This document shows, one piece after another, positions 17,692-26,160 of a DNA stretch of 64,000 nt (its first letter is position 1; each line of letters opens with the position of its first letter). Both the position numbers and the translations under genes were made by a program. The notes under the pieces were generated by a model. The model did no database searches. It was not told where the DNA came from and was given only the letters and a program-made list of their open reading frames with translations. The DNA comes from Flavimobilis sp052324925 (GTDB lineage: Bacteria; Actinomycetota; Actinomycetes; Actinomycetales; Cellulomonadaceae): the NCBI GenBank assembly GCA_052324925.1, contig JBQPRE010000001.1. One strand, written 5' to 3'.

Positions 17692-19056
17692 GTGCCCCGC
17701 CTTCTCATCGACACGAGCCCACTGCGCCAGTCGCCCGCGTTTGCCCGTCTCTGGTGGGGACTCGGGCTCTCGAGTCTCGGAACACAGCTGACCGTCGTCG
17801 CCGTCGGGCTCGAGGTCTACGACCTCACGGGCTCGACGCTCGCCGTCGGCGGGCTTGGCATCGCAGCGCTCGTGCCGCTCATCATCACGGGCCTGTACGG
17901 GGGCGCGCTCGTCGACATCCATGACCGGCGCAAGGTTGCCCTGCTCACCTCGGCGGGGCTGTGGCTCGTCACCGTCGTGCTGGCTGCGCAGGCGTGGTTG
18001 CGGGTCGACGAGCTGTGGGTGCTGTACGCGCTCGTGGGCGCCCAGGCGGCGGGCTTCGGGATCAACAACCCGGCGCGGTCGGCGATCATCCCCATGCTCG
18101 TGCCGCCCGCGCGACTGCCCGCCGCGAACGCGTTGCAGACGCTCTTGTTCAACACCTCGCTCATGCTCGGTCCCGTAGCGGGCGCGGTTCTCGTCGCGCA
18201 CTGGGGGTACGCGGTCGCGTACACGATCGACGCGGTGCTGTTCCTCGCAGCGCTGTGGGCGCTGCTCAAGCTGCCGTCGCTGCGCCCGGGCACGATCGCG
18301 TACGCGGAAGCGGCCGACGCCGGTGCGGCAGTGCCCGACGACGCGCCCGCGCCCGCCGGTCTGCCACGGGAAGCCGCGGCTCCCGCCCGGCGTCGGGTCG
18401 GCCTGACCTCTGTCGTCGAGGGCTTGCGCTACCTCGCCACGCAGCCGAACGTCCGCATGACCTTCCTCGTTGACCTGGCGGCGATGGTCCTGGCGATGCC
18501 GCGTGTGCTGTTCCCTGCGCTCGGCGTCGTCGTCCTCGGTGGCGGTGAGCAGACGACCGGTTACCTCACTGCCGCGATCGCGGTCGGCGGGATTGCCGCG
18601 GGTCTGCTCTCGGGTGGCCTCGTGCGCATGCGCCGGCAGGGCGCGATCATCGTCTGGGCGATCACGGTGTGGGGGCTTGGCGTCGCGGGCTTCGGTGCCG
18701 TTCTGCTGAGCGCGGGCCGTACGGTTCCTGACGTCGTGCTGTGGCCTGCGCTCGCTGGCTCCCTCGTGCTGCTCGCCGTGTGCGGGGCTGCTGACAACGT
18801 CTCGGCGATCTTCCGTACGTCGATTTTGCAGAGTGCCGCGCCGGACCAGATGCGAGGTCGGCTGCAGGGCATCTTCATCGTGGTCGTGGCGGGTGGTCCG
18901 CGCGCGGGCGACGTGTGGCTGGGCGCGCAGGCATCGTGGTGGGGGGAGGGTATGGCTGCGGTCGTCGGCGGGCTCTCGTGCGTCGTCGTGCTGTGGCTCC
19001 TGGTGCGGCGCTGGCCGCGCTTCTATGCCTACGACGCCGTTCACCCCGAGCCGTAG
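17692..19056 (+). CDS. MFS transporter (EntS/enterobactin-exporter-like)
   Basis: A 454-residue, 12-helix major facilitator. The N-terminus (SPLRQSPAFARLWWGLGLSSLG) and loop 2-3 (GGALVDIHDRRKVALL, the MFS motif A) are typical of the DHA3 group that includes EntS and macrolide exporters. A charged Ala/Pro-rich cytoplasmic loop (residues about 200-240) separates the halves. The start is a GTG at 17692; the Shine-Dalgarno is weak. DHA3 members export siderophores or drugs; nothing here shows the substrate. It is divergent from the AAC(3)-family gene, so co-function in drug or amine handling is possible but speculative. Confidence 0.88.
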   Translation: MPRLLIDTSPLRQSPAFARLWWGLGLSSLGTQLTVVAVGLEVYDLTGSTLAVGGLGIAALVPLIITGLYGGALVDIHDRRKVALLTSAGLWLVTVVLAAQAWLRVDELWVLYALVGAQAAGFGINNPARSAIIPMLVPPARLPAANALQTLLFNTSLMLGPVAGAVLVAHWGYAVAYTIDAVLFLAALWALLKLPSLRPGTIAYAEAADAGAAVPDDAPAPAGLPREAAAPARRRVGLTSVVEGLRYLATQPNVRMTFLVDLAAMVLAMPRVLFPALGVVVLGGGEQTTGYLTAAIAVGGIAAGLLSGGLVRMRRQGAIIVWAITVWGLGVAGFGAVLLSAGRTVPDVVLWPALAGSLVLLAVCGAADNVSAIFRTSILQSAAPDQMRGRLQGIFIVVVAGGPRAGDVWLGAQASWWGEGMAAVVGGLSCVVVLWLLVRRWPRFYAYDAVHPEP

Positions 19057-19105
19057 CTCCGGCGCGCCGGGCGAGAGCCCGGCGGACTCCGGCCGGGCTC
19101 TTGGG

Positions 19106-19762
19106 TTAGCGCGCGTAGCGCAGCGCCCGTGCCCGGATTCCTCGAAGCATCTGTTGCGTCATGAGCCAGCTCGCGAACGTCACGGGTTCGACGATGAACG
19201 CGGCCGACGACGAGAGGTACTCGTAGCGTTCGCGCACGACGAGACGGGTCGAGTCGCCGGGCAGCTCATCGAGCACGAAGGCCCAGGTGAAGCGGAACGG
19301 CATGGTCGCCCCGGGGCCGCCGGTGTTGTCGTCCTCGGGGAGTCCGGCGAGGACGAGGGCGTGGCCCGGCTCGAGCGTGCGGACCTTGAGGGCCAAGCCC
19401 TCGGCGAGCTCGACGAGGTCACCGACAGCGAGGCCCTGCAGGCGCGCCTCGATGCGGTCGGTCGACCGGATGCCCAGGCCCGCGAGGTTCTCGAGGACGT
19501 CGTAGGAGTAGAAACCGCCGCGACCCCGCCCGAGCTGCACGAGCCAGGGCCAGACCGCTGCGGCGGGTGCGTCGATCGTCACGGCGCGTGTGACGACGTG
19601 GTGCGCGGCAGGGGTGAGCTCGTCGCCGGGGAGCTCTGCGTCGAGCTCGGCCTCGGTCGAGCCCCACTGCATGGCCCACGTGCGCAGGACGGGTAGGGCG
19701 CTCAAGGCAGTGAGGACGGCGCCGGTCGTGGCGACCGCGCGCAGGGACGGGCGACGGATCAT
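19106..19762 (-). CDS. SRPBCC-fold (polyketide cyclase/START-like) protein, membrane-anchored
   Basis: A 218-residue protein. The N-terminal hydrophobic segment (residues 8-27) may be a signal anchor. It is followed by an SRPBCC lipid-binding fold: VTRAVTIDAPAAAVWPWLVQ opens the first strand and helix, GRGGFYSYDVLENLAG is the conserved aromatic loop, and FTWAFVLDELPGDSTRLVVRERYEY forms the C-terminal strands. The family binds hydrophobic ligands; members of this subgroup have no assigned reaction. It is divergent from the TetR gene, with the 21-bp operator between them, so the TetR protein may control it. Confidence 0.8.
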   Translation of the reverse strand: MIRRPSLRAVATTGAVLTALSALPVLRTWAMQWGSTEAELDAELPGDELTPAAHHVVTRAVTIDAPAAAVWPWLVQLGRGRGGFYSYDVLENLAGLGIRSTDRIEARLQGLAVGDLVELAEGLALKVRTLEPGHALVLAGLPEDDNTGGPGATMPFRFTWAFVLDELPGDSTRLVVRERYEYLSSSAAFIVEPVTFASWLMTQQMLRGIRARALRYAR

Positions 19763-19850
19763 GCCCCCATCGCATCACGAACTGGGCCCTCGGGCTAGGT
19801 CCGCAGGTCCCGGACTCCGCCTGGGACTATGGTCCTCACCTGCGACAACG

Positions 19851-19871
19851 CTATTGACGGCCTGTCAATAG
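19851..19871. promoter_or_regulatory. 21-bp TetR-type operator
   Basis: CTATTGAC-GGCCT-GTCAATAG is a perfect inverted repeat with 8-bp arms, in the gap between the SRPBCC and TetR genes and only 19 bp before the TetR start. The left arm contains TTGACG, a possible -35 of the TetR promoter, so binding would block the promoter (autorepression). The same dyad on the other strand could control the SRPBCC gene. Confidence 0.75.
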
Positions 19872-19890
19872 CGAGGCTAGCGTCTGCGGC

Positions 19891-20502
19891 ATGACGACCG
19901 CGAAGGCTCCACGCAGCCCCCGTACCGCGCCTGACGTTCGCTCTGACGAGCTCGTCACGGCCGCGCGCGAGCTGTTCGCGGAACAAGGGCTGACACGCAC
20001 GACGCTCTCGGACGTCGCCCGACGCGTCGGGGTTGCCCGCACGCTCGTCTACCACTACTTCCCGAGCAAGGACGCGCTCGTCGACGCGGTGCTCGACGGC
20101 TACGTCGAGCACTTCGTCGAGTGCGTGCGTGCATGGGACGCGGACCGCACGACCGGTGACATCGAAGGTTCGCTCATCAGCGCGATCGCGCTCTTCCGCA
20201 CGCAGCTGCGCGCGATGGACCCGATCCGCCCCGACCTCGAACGCGTCGAGGCGACGGGGATGTACAACGCGTTCCTCGACCGCGCGGTGCGCGCGATCGT
20301 CGACTGTCTCGAGGAGACGACGGTCCGGGCGTACGCCGCTCGCCACCGCATCCGCATCGACCACGTGCGCGAGACGTTCTACGTCCTCGTGTACGGACTC
20401 GTGGGCCTCGCACGCAACACGCCGGGCATCGACGACGGCCTCCTCGTCGCGCTCGTCCGCCAGGCCTTGCGTCTCGAACCGGAGGAGGCCCCCGGCCGCT
20501 GA
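19891..20502 (+). CDS. TetR/AcrR-family transcriptional regulator
   Basis: A 203-residue repressor-type regulator. Residues about 15-60 are the TetR helix-turn-helix: ARELFAEQGLTRTTLSDVAR, then RVGVARTLVYHYFPSKDALV, with the diagnostic YYHYFPSKD-like turn. The rest is an all-helical ligand domain with no recognisable specificity. It starts at ATG 19891, immediately behind the 21-bp operator. Likely targets are itself, the divergent SRPBCC gene and perhaps the downstream membrane gene, which lies 131 bp further on the same strand. Confidence 0.92.
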   Translation: MTTAKAPRSPRTAPDVRSDELVTAARELFAEQGLTRTTLSDVARRVGVARTLVYHYFPSKDALVDAVLDGYVEHFVECVRAWDADRTTGDIEGSLISAIALFRTQLRAMDPIRPDLERVEATGMYNAFLDRAVRAIVDCLEETTVRAYAARHRIRIDHVRETFYVLVYGLVGLARNTPGIDDGLLVALVRQALRLEPEEAPGR

Positions 20503-20633
20503 GATCCGACGCGTCGGGCGAGCCGACGCACACGTGCGCAGGTCCTTCTCGGTGCGCCGGGACCATTCTGCGCGAGGGGAAGGCGCACCTTCTCACGGCG
20601 GCAGCGCCGCCCCGTTTCAAGGAGTGGTGACAG

Positions 20634-21620
20634 GTGTTCCTGTTCGACTCGATCCCCTGGTACTCAGCCCTCATGTGGCTGGTCGTCCTTGCGGTTCTCA
20701 TCGGGCTCAACGAGCTCGTCCGTTGGTCGAAGATTGCCGCCGTGGCGATCTTCATCGTTCTTCCGGTCGTCCTGACGATCTTCGTGTGGCCGATGACGGC
20801 AGGCGCGGGCAGCTCGACCGGTTCGTGGTTCCACTGGGTCAAGGTCTACTCAGCCCTGGCGGGCTGTATCGGCTTCATGCTCATCCGCTACAACAAGCGC
20901 ATCGCCGCCAACAAGTACGCGCTGTGGTTCCCGCCCGCGATCCTCGCGCTCAACATCGCCGAAGCGGTCGTGCGTGACTTTGAGGTCGCGAACCTGCAGG
21001 GCATGCACGACGGCGTGTTCATGGTCGGTGGCGTGTGGAACTACATGAACGGCGTCGCGGGCATCCTCAACCTCGTGACCATCTGTGGCTGGGTCGGCAT
21101 CTTCGTCACCAAGGACCGGTTCCAGGACATGGTGTGGCCGGACATGCTGTGGTTCTGGATCATCGCGTACGACCTGTGGAACTTCGCCTACGTGTACAAC
21201 TGCGTGGGAGACCACGCCTTCTACGCAGGCGCTGCGCTGCTCATCTCGTGCACCGTCCCGGCGTTCTTCCTGCGCAAGGGTGGCTGGCTGCAGCACCGTG
21301 CGCACACGCTCGCCTTCTGGATGATGTTCACGATGGCGGTCCCGTCGTTCGTCTCGGACTCGAAGTTCTCGGTCGAGGCGTCGCACGACCCGAAGGCCCT
21401 GTTCATCGTGAGCCTGCTCGCGCTGCTCGCGAACATCGCGGTCTTCGTCTACCAGATCCGCACGATCATCGTGAAGCGCCGCAACCCGCTGCGCGACGAG
21501 CTCTTCACGCACCTCGAGGCCTACCTGGTGCTCAACGCTGAGCGTCCTGTCGCGGAGGGCGCGGAGGGCGTGGAGGTCGACGCTGACGCGGAGGCTGCCG
21601 CGGCCGCCCCGACTGTCTAG
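20634..21620 (+). CDS. DUF5692-like integral membrane protein
   Basis: A 328-residue protein with eight or nine membrane helices and many aromatic residues (IPWYSALMWLVVLAVLIGLN; WPDMLWFWIIAYDLWNFAY). Short conserved-looking loops are YNKRIAANKYALWFPP and DGVFMVGGVWNYMNG. Codon use is highly biased and the Shine-Dalgarno AAGGAG is strong, suggesting good expression. It starts at GTG 20634. It resembles DUF5692 membrane proteins, a family without known function; this match is from recollection of the family pattern. It follows the TetR gene on the same strand and may be its target. A long stem terminator follows. Confidence 0.75.
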   Translation: MFLFDSIPWYSALMWLVVLAVLIGLNELVRWSKIAAVAIFIVLPVVLTIFVWPMTAGAGSSTGSWFHWVKVYSALAGCIGFMLIRYNKRIAANKYALWFPPAILALNIAEAVVRDFEVANLQGMHDGVFMVGGVWNYMNGVAGILNLVTICGWVGIFVTKDRFQDMVWPDMLWFWIIAYDLWNFAYVYNCVGDHAFYAGAALLISCTVPAFFLRKGGWLQHRAHTLAFWMMFTMAVPSFVSDSKFSVEASHDPKALFIVSLLALLANIAVFVYQIRTIIVKRRNPLRDELFTHLEAYLVLNAERPVAEGAEGVEVDADAEAAAAAPTV

Positions 21621-21638
21621 GCAGGGGAGAACGCCACG

Positions 21639-21680
21639 TACGTGAGGGCGGACCGGGGAATCCCGGTCCGCCCTCACGTA
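21639..21680. terminator. bidirectional stem-loop terminator
   Basis: A perfect 19-bp stem (21639-21657 with 21662-21680, TACGTGAGGGCGGACCGGG and its complement) closes a 4-base loop GAAT. It lies between the convergent DUF5692-like and DivIVA-domain genes and can terminate both. The stem can be extended outward by ACGCCAC / GTGGCGT with a small bulge. Confidence 0.85.
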
Positions 21681-21708
21681 TATGTGGCGTCTCGCATATG
21701 TGGCGTCT
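21681..21708. repeat. 16-bp tandem duplication next to the terminator
   Basis: TATGTGGCGTCTCGCA is followed by TATGTGGCGTCT. The first copy also forms the outer 3' arm of the terminator hairpin, so the duplication probably arose from the arm of that stem. Confidence 0.65.
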
Positions 21709-21736
21709 GCCCGACGGGGCCGCTGCGCGGTCGCCG

Positions 21737-23722
21737 TCAGCCGAGGTCGACGACGAGCCCCTCGGCAGTCTTGCGGACGTTGACCGCTGAGTAGACCGTT
21801 CCGTCGGGTCCGACGAGCGTGATCGAGTCCTTCGCCGGGCCGGTCGACGTCGCACGGGCGAACGTCAGCTGGCGCAGGAAGCCCTGGGAGTCGAGCGCGT
21901 CGGCCGGAGCAACGTACGCAGCGGGACTCGGTGCGGGTGCCTCGACGGGCAGTGCTGCCGTGGCTGCGTCCGGCTCGGCCGGTGCCGCTGCTGCTTCCGG
22001 TGCTGCTGCCGGCTCGGCCGGTGCCGCTGCCGGTTCCGGAAGTGAGGACTGGGCGGCGAGCGCAAACGCGGAAACCCGGGTGGGGGTCTCGCCTGCGGGC
22101 TCGTCGATGAGGAGGGGCGCACCGTCGGTGGTCTCAGGTGCGAGTGAGCCCTCGGTCGTGACCTCGGGAGCGGCCTGGGCCATCTCGGGCTGCGCGTCGG
22201 TCAGCCAGGCGGGCAGCTCGGAGTCGGCGCGCTCTGCGTCACGCACCTCCTCCTCGAGGTCGAGGGCGACCGGCTCGTCGCCGTCAAGGCTCGCCCACGG
22301 CGACTCGTCCGTCAGGGAGAGGAGCGGGGCCTCGTCGACGGCCACAGGCTCGGGGGCGTCGACGGACGCGTCCGCTGCGGCGGGCTCGGTGGGTGCGGAC
22401 CATTCGTCGTTGGTGAGTGCCGCCGGGGCGGTGAAGCCCCAGTCGGGCGTGGCGATCGGCGTTGCGGGCGGCACGAATCCGGGCTCCCACGGCGCGGGCG
22501 CCTCGCTCGCGGCAACCCCGTCCGCGGCAACTCCGTTCGCAGCGACGTCGCCTGCAGCAAAGCCGCCTGCACCGTCTTCGCCTGCAGCAATGCCGCCTGC
22601 AGCGTCTTCGTCCGCAGCAACGTCGTCTCCAGCGTCTACACCCGCAGCGTCTTCGCCTGCGGCGACGTCGCCGGTGTCAGCGAGCTCGTCGACGTCGCCC
22701 GTCTCGTCCACGGCCTCGGCCCCGGAGGTCGGGGCCGTCCAGCGCGTGGCCTCGGGCGGAGCCCACGGCGAGGTCTGCTCGGTCGGCTGAACCCAGTCGT
22801 CACCGTCGGCAGGAGCGGGCTCGCCGTCGGGCTCAGGTGCGGTGCCGAGCCCAGGCTCTCCGTCGAGCGCGGGCTCGGTGGAGAGCACGTCGACGCTCTC
22901 GAACGTCAGTGCCGTGTCGGGTGCGGGCTCACGGTCGAACGCGTCGTCCGTGGCGAGTGCCGCGTCATCGAACGAGCGGGTCTCGTCGTCTGCAGCGGCC
23001 GCGGGCTCGAGCGGAGTCACCACTGTGGGGGCCGGAGCCTCCCATGGGGACGGCGTGACGGCGGTGCTCACGGGCGGAGCCCACACGGGCTCAGCGGGGA
23101 ACGTGCCAGGGAAGGTGTCGTCCGAGGGAGTGTCGGCAGAGAAGGCGTCAGAAGTGAGCGCGTCCGCCGCGCCGGCCTCGGCGACGTGGTCCTCGAACGC
23201 GGCGAAGCCGTCCGAGAGGGTGTCACCCGACGGGGCGACCTCGTCGTCCGACGGAGCGACGTCGGCGCTCGACGGAGCGACCTCGTCGTCCGCGGGGGCC
23301 GCGGACTCTGCCCCGGTGTCGTCGAGCTCGGCGTCGGTGCCGTCGACGGCACCCGCACCGACAGGCTCGTCCTCAGCAACGCCGGCCGCGTCGTGCGCAG
23401 AGGGCATCGGCTGAACAAGCGGCTCGCCGCGTTCGGCGCGCCCGATGTACGTGTTGAGGGCATCGATGATGCCGTCGAGCAGGTCATCGACCTCGTCGAC
23501 GAAGTAACCCTCGGTGAGGTGGGTGGGGCTGAAGCGGGCGCCGAGAAGATCGGCGGGAGTCAGCAACGGCGTTCCGTCGGCCTCGACCGTGAGCCCTTGC
23601 TCAAGGTGCTCGAGAGTGCGGGCCGAGCGGGCGAGGAACTCGTCGACCTCGACGATCTCGTAGCCGGACCGAAACTTGGTCGCGGTGAAGCGCGCAGAGC
23701 GCACATCGGCGGCGGTGAGCAT
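21737..23722 (-). CDS. DivIVA-domain protein with long acidic disordered tail
   Basis: A 661-residue protein. Two DivIVA-type N-terminal motifs are visible, RFTATKFRSGYEIVEVDEFL (11-30) and RFSPTHLTEGYFVDEVDDLL (61-80), each with the Gly-Tyr and EVD pattern used for pole or septum membrane binding. From about residue 105 to 600 the chain is Asp/Glu/Ala/Pro/Thr-rich with repeats (AADEDAAGG, VAANGVAADGVAAS). The last 55 residues (FLRQLTFARATSTG to VVDLG) look folded. No coiled coil follows the DivIVA motifs, unlike true Wag31. A role in polar growth or division is inferred from the motif only. It is downstream of the flotillin gene on the same strand, separated by a strong stem-loop. Confidence 0.8.
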   Translation of the reverse strand: MLTAADVRSARFTATKFRSGYEIVEVDEFLARSARTLEHLEQGLTVEADGTPLLTPADLLGARFSPTHLTEGYFVDEVDDLLDGIIDALNTYIGRAERGEPLVQPMPSAHDAAGVAEDEPVGAGAVDGTDAELDDTGAESAAPADDEVAPSSADVAPSDDEVAPSGDTLSDGFAAFEDHVAEAGAADALTSDAFSADTPSDDTFPGTFPAEPVWAPPVSTAVTPSPWEAPAPTVVTPLEPAAAADDETRSFDDAALATDDAFDREPAPDTALTFESVDVLSTEPALDGEPGLGTAPEPDGEPAPADGDDWVQPTEQTSPWAPPEATRWTAPTSGAEAVDETGDVDELADTGDVAAGEDAAGVDAGDDVAADEDAAGGIAAGEDGAGGFAAGDVAANGVAADGVAASEAPAPWEPGFVPPATPIATPDWGFTAPAALTNDEWSAPTEPAAADASVDAPEPVAVDEAPLLSLTDESPWASLDGDEPVALDLEEEVRDAERADSELPAWLTDAQPEMAQAAPEVTTEGSLAPETTDGAPLLIDEPAGETPTRVSAFALAAQSSLPEPAAAPAEPAAAPEAAAAPAEPDAATAALPVEAPAPSPAAYVAPADALDSQGFLRQLTFARATSTGPAKDSITLVGPDGTVYSAVNVRKTAEGLVVDLG

Positions 23723-23805
23723 GCGGTGTCCCCTGACGTCGTGGACGAGTAGTGAGGCGATAGTACCGAGGACGCCCTGGTCCGCGTAGCACGGGCTGCT
23801 GACGA

Positions 23806-23838
23806 CAGCGGCCGCCCCGTGTCGCGGGGCGGCCGCTG
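23806..23838 (-). terminator. stem-loop terminator after flotillin
   Basis: CAGCGGCCGCCCCG (23806-23819) pairs perfectly with CGGGGCGGCCGCTG (23825-23838) around a 5-base loop. It lies 14 bp past the flotillin stop codon and before the DivIVA-domain gene, and so should end the NfeD-flotillin transcript. There is no clear T-run, as is common in high-G+C genomes. Confidence 0.75.
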
Positions 23839-23851
23839 CGGGCGCTGCTGG

Positions 23852-25336
23852 TCAGGCGTCCGGCGTCGAGCCCGGCTCTGCGGGACGCTGAACACCCAGC
23901 GAGGCGCCTGCGACACCACCGATGAGCGTGGACAGGTCGATGCCCAGGAGGTCCTTGACGATCTGCTTGCCCTCGCCGAGGACGGTCGAGACGTTCTTCG
24001 TGAGCGCTGACGCACCGTCGGTCGAGATGACGGTCATGGTGCCGACGGCGGCCATGGGCTCGGCGGCAGCGCGGACGATCGCGGGCAGACGCTCGATGAG
24101 CTCCTGTGCGAGAGCTGCCTCGCCGTACTTCTTGAGCGCTTCAGCCTTGGCGTCCGTGGCGGCAGCCTCGGCACGGCCCTCGGCCTCGGTCGCGGCCGCG
24201 CGGGCCTCGCCCTCGGCGCGAATACCGGCGGCGAGGGCGACCTGGCGGTCACGCTCGGCCTCACCGGCGCGGCGGACGGCCTCAGCCGCGGCCTCCGCGT
24301 CCTGGATCGCTGCGGTCTTGTTGGCCTGGGCGATCGTCGTGCGCTTGAATGCGTCGGCCTCGGTTGCGGCGTTGGCGGCGTCGCGCTCGGCGTTGGCCCT
24401 CTGAACGGCCGCGTAGGCGTCGGCCTCGGCAGGCTTACGGATCGAGATGTCGAGCTCTTCTTCCGTCACCTTGGCCTGCTCGGTGAGTGCCTCGCGCTGC
24501 TCGAGCGCGACGAGGCGCTCCTGCTCGACGCGTGCGAGCTGACCGGCGGCTTCGGCCTCGGCGTTAGCGCGGTCCGTTGCGGCCTTGATCGTGGCCTTCT
24601 TGAGGTCGAGCGCCTTCTGACGCTCGGCGATCTGCTCCGCGGCCTCGATGACAGCGAACTCGGCGATCCGGCGCGCCTCGGCTTCCGAGACCTCTGCGAC
24701 CTGGCGGGCGCGCGCGTTCTCGGCGCGGCCGAGGTTCGCGAGGTAGTCGGAGCCGGGCGTCGAGATGTCAGAGATGTTGAGCAGGTCAACCTGCAAGCCC
24801 TGCTCGGCGAGGTCCGTCTTCGTCGAGTCGACGACGCGGTCCGAGAGCCCCTTGCGGTCAGAGATGATCTGCTCGATGGTCATGTCGCCGACGATCGAGC
24901 GGAGCGAGCCCTCGAGGGACTCCTTGATGATCTCGGTGAGGGCGTCCTGCTGGGAGAGGAATCGCTGAGCCGCGCGGCGCACGCCGTCGTCGTCGCCCCG
25001 AACCTTGAAGTTGATCGACGCCTTGATGGCGATCTTCACGCGGTTCTTGTCGACGCCCTCGACCGTGATGCCGATCTGGCGCTGCTCGAGAGAGATCGCG
25101 AAGCCCTGCTGGAGGATCGGCCACACGAAGACGCGGCCGCCGACGACGACGCGCTGGCCGCCGACGAGATCGGGCTGGTTCTTGCCCGCGCCGCGACCGA
25201 CGATGACGAGGGCCTCGTTCGGTGGGACGCGCCGGATGCGCTTGGCGATGAACGTGACGATCGCGATGAACGCGATCGCGAGGAGCGCGACCCCGACGAC
25301 TGTCCAGAAGTTGGGATCGGTGCTGCTGGCGGGCAT
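23852..25336 (-). CDS. flotillin-like membrane scaffold protein
   Basis: A 494-residue protein: one N-terminal membrane helix (residues 10-32, VVGVALLAIAFIAIVTFIAK), an SPFH/band-7 domain (about 38-230; RRVPPNEALVIVGRG, VKIAIKASINFKVRG), and a long Ala/Glu-rich coiled coil (about 230-430; repeated EAE/AER blocks), ending in a Gly-rich tail. This is the standard flotillin order and length. Flotillins organise membrane microdomains and fluidity. ATG 25336 is chosen for its GGAAGGAC Shine-Dalgarno; the frame stays open upstream but that part overlaps the NfeD gene region. The NfeD partner lies upstream, a classical pairing. Confidence 0.93.
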   Translation of the reverse strand: MPASSTDPNFWTVVGVALLAIAFIAIVTFIAKRIRRVPPNEALVIVGRGAGKNQPDLVGGQRVVVGGRVFVWPILQQGFAISLEQRQIGITVEGVDKNRVKIAIKASINFKVRGDDDGVRRAAQRFLSQQDALTEIIKESLEGSLRSIVGDMTIEQIISDRKGLSDRVVDSTKTDLAEQGLQVDLLNISDISTPGSDYLANLGRAENARARQVAEVSEAEARRIAEFAVIEAAEQIAERQKALDLKKATIKAATDRANAEAEAAGQLARVEQERLVALEQREALTEQAKVTEEELDISIRKPAEADAYAAVQRANAERDAANAATEADAFKRTTIAQANKTAAIQDAEAAAEAVRRAGEAERDRQVALAAGIRAEGEARAAATEAEGRAEAAATDAKAEALKKYGEAALAQELIERLPAIVRAAAEPMAAVGTMTVISTDGASALTKNVSTVLGEGKQIVKDLLGIDLSTLIGGVAGASLGVQRPAEPGSTPDA

Positions 25337-25476
25337 GCGGCGGTCCTTCCGTGGCGTGCGGTCCGCCCGACGGTCGTCGGCCGGAGGTGTGTCTGTCCCG
25401 GCGGTGCAGGGTGCAGTGCCGAGGGAGCGAGGTGCCGGCTGTGGCCGGCTGGCGACGGCGGTGCCGTCGCCGCGTG

Positions 25477-25950
25477 CTAGGCGACGGCTCCGTTGCCCGG
25501 GGCGACCTTGACCCGTGAGCCTTCGTGGGCGACGACGACGATGCGCGTGCCCTCGTCGATGGGCGCGTCTGACCAGGCCATACGTCGTTCGATCTCTTGC
25601 GGTGCGTCGAGGAAGACCTCGCCGCGCTGCGGCGTGATGTCGGACTTGGCGACGCCCGTCATGCCGACGAGGTGAAGGGGCTGCCCGTCCTCGGTCGCCT
25701 GGACGCGTGTGATCGTGAGCTGTGCGAGCCACAGGGCGAGGATTCCGGCGAGCGCTGAGCCGCCGTAGACGAGCCAGGTCGGCAGGTCGTTCGCGGTCGT
25801 CATGATGCCGATCGCGCTGAAGACGATGGCGCCGACGCCCAGGCCCGTGCCTGAGACGATGCCGTCGCCGAAGTCGATGAACTCGCCGAGCAGCATGGAG
25901 CCGATGACGAGCAGCAGCCCGACCACGCCGATGATGACGAAGATCGTCAT
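25477..25950 (-). CDS. NfeD-like membrane protein, flotillin partner
   Basis: A 157-residue protein from ATG 25950 (GAGGTCC upstream; nine extra residues from 25977 are less likely). Three or four hydrophobic segments (MTIFVIIGVVGLLLVIGSML, VGAIVFSAIGIM, LVYGGSALAGILALWLAQL) are followed by a C-terminal OB-fold domain of about 65 residues (MTGVAKSDITPQRGEVFLDA to GTRIVVVAHEGSRVKVAP). This is the NfeD1b pattern lacking the serine-protease part. It precedes the flotillin gene by 140 bp on the same strand, matching the widespread NfeD-flotillin operon, where NfeD is thought to assist flotillin assemblies. Confidence 0.9.
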   Translation of the reverse strand: MTIFVIIGVVGLLLVIGSMLLGEFIDFGDGIVSGTGLGVGAIVFSAIGIMTTANDLPTWLVYGGSALAGILALWLAQLTITRVQATEDGQPLHLVGMTGVAKSDITPQRGEVFLDAPQEIERRMAWSDAPIDEGTRIVVVAHEGSRVKVAPGNGAVA

Positions 25951-26160
25951 GTTGGACCTCTTCCCCCTGGGTGGCACACCCTTGTGCCGAACGATAGCGG
26001 AGGCGGGGGCCCGATGTCCGGTGACGAGCGCAGCCGGAGGATGGCGCCACGTGCGTCACGGATGTGGTCAGGGTGACGCGAAGCGGTCGAACCGATGAAC
26101 GTCTGGCGACGTTCGCCCGGATCGACACGGCCCGGGTGGTGCGACGTGCAAGATCGATCC

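Noticed and set aside
17659..19044. A 461-residue minus-strand frame
   Set aside because: It is antisense to the MFS transporter, with no hydrophobic segments or motifs.
22500..22680. Repeats of CTGCAGC / GTCTTCG as a possible repeat array
   Set aside because: They are codon-level repeats encoding the Ala/Asp/Gly-rich tail of the DivIVA-domain protein and stay in frame.
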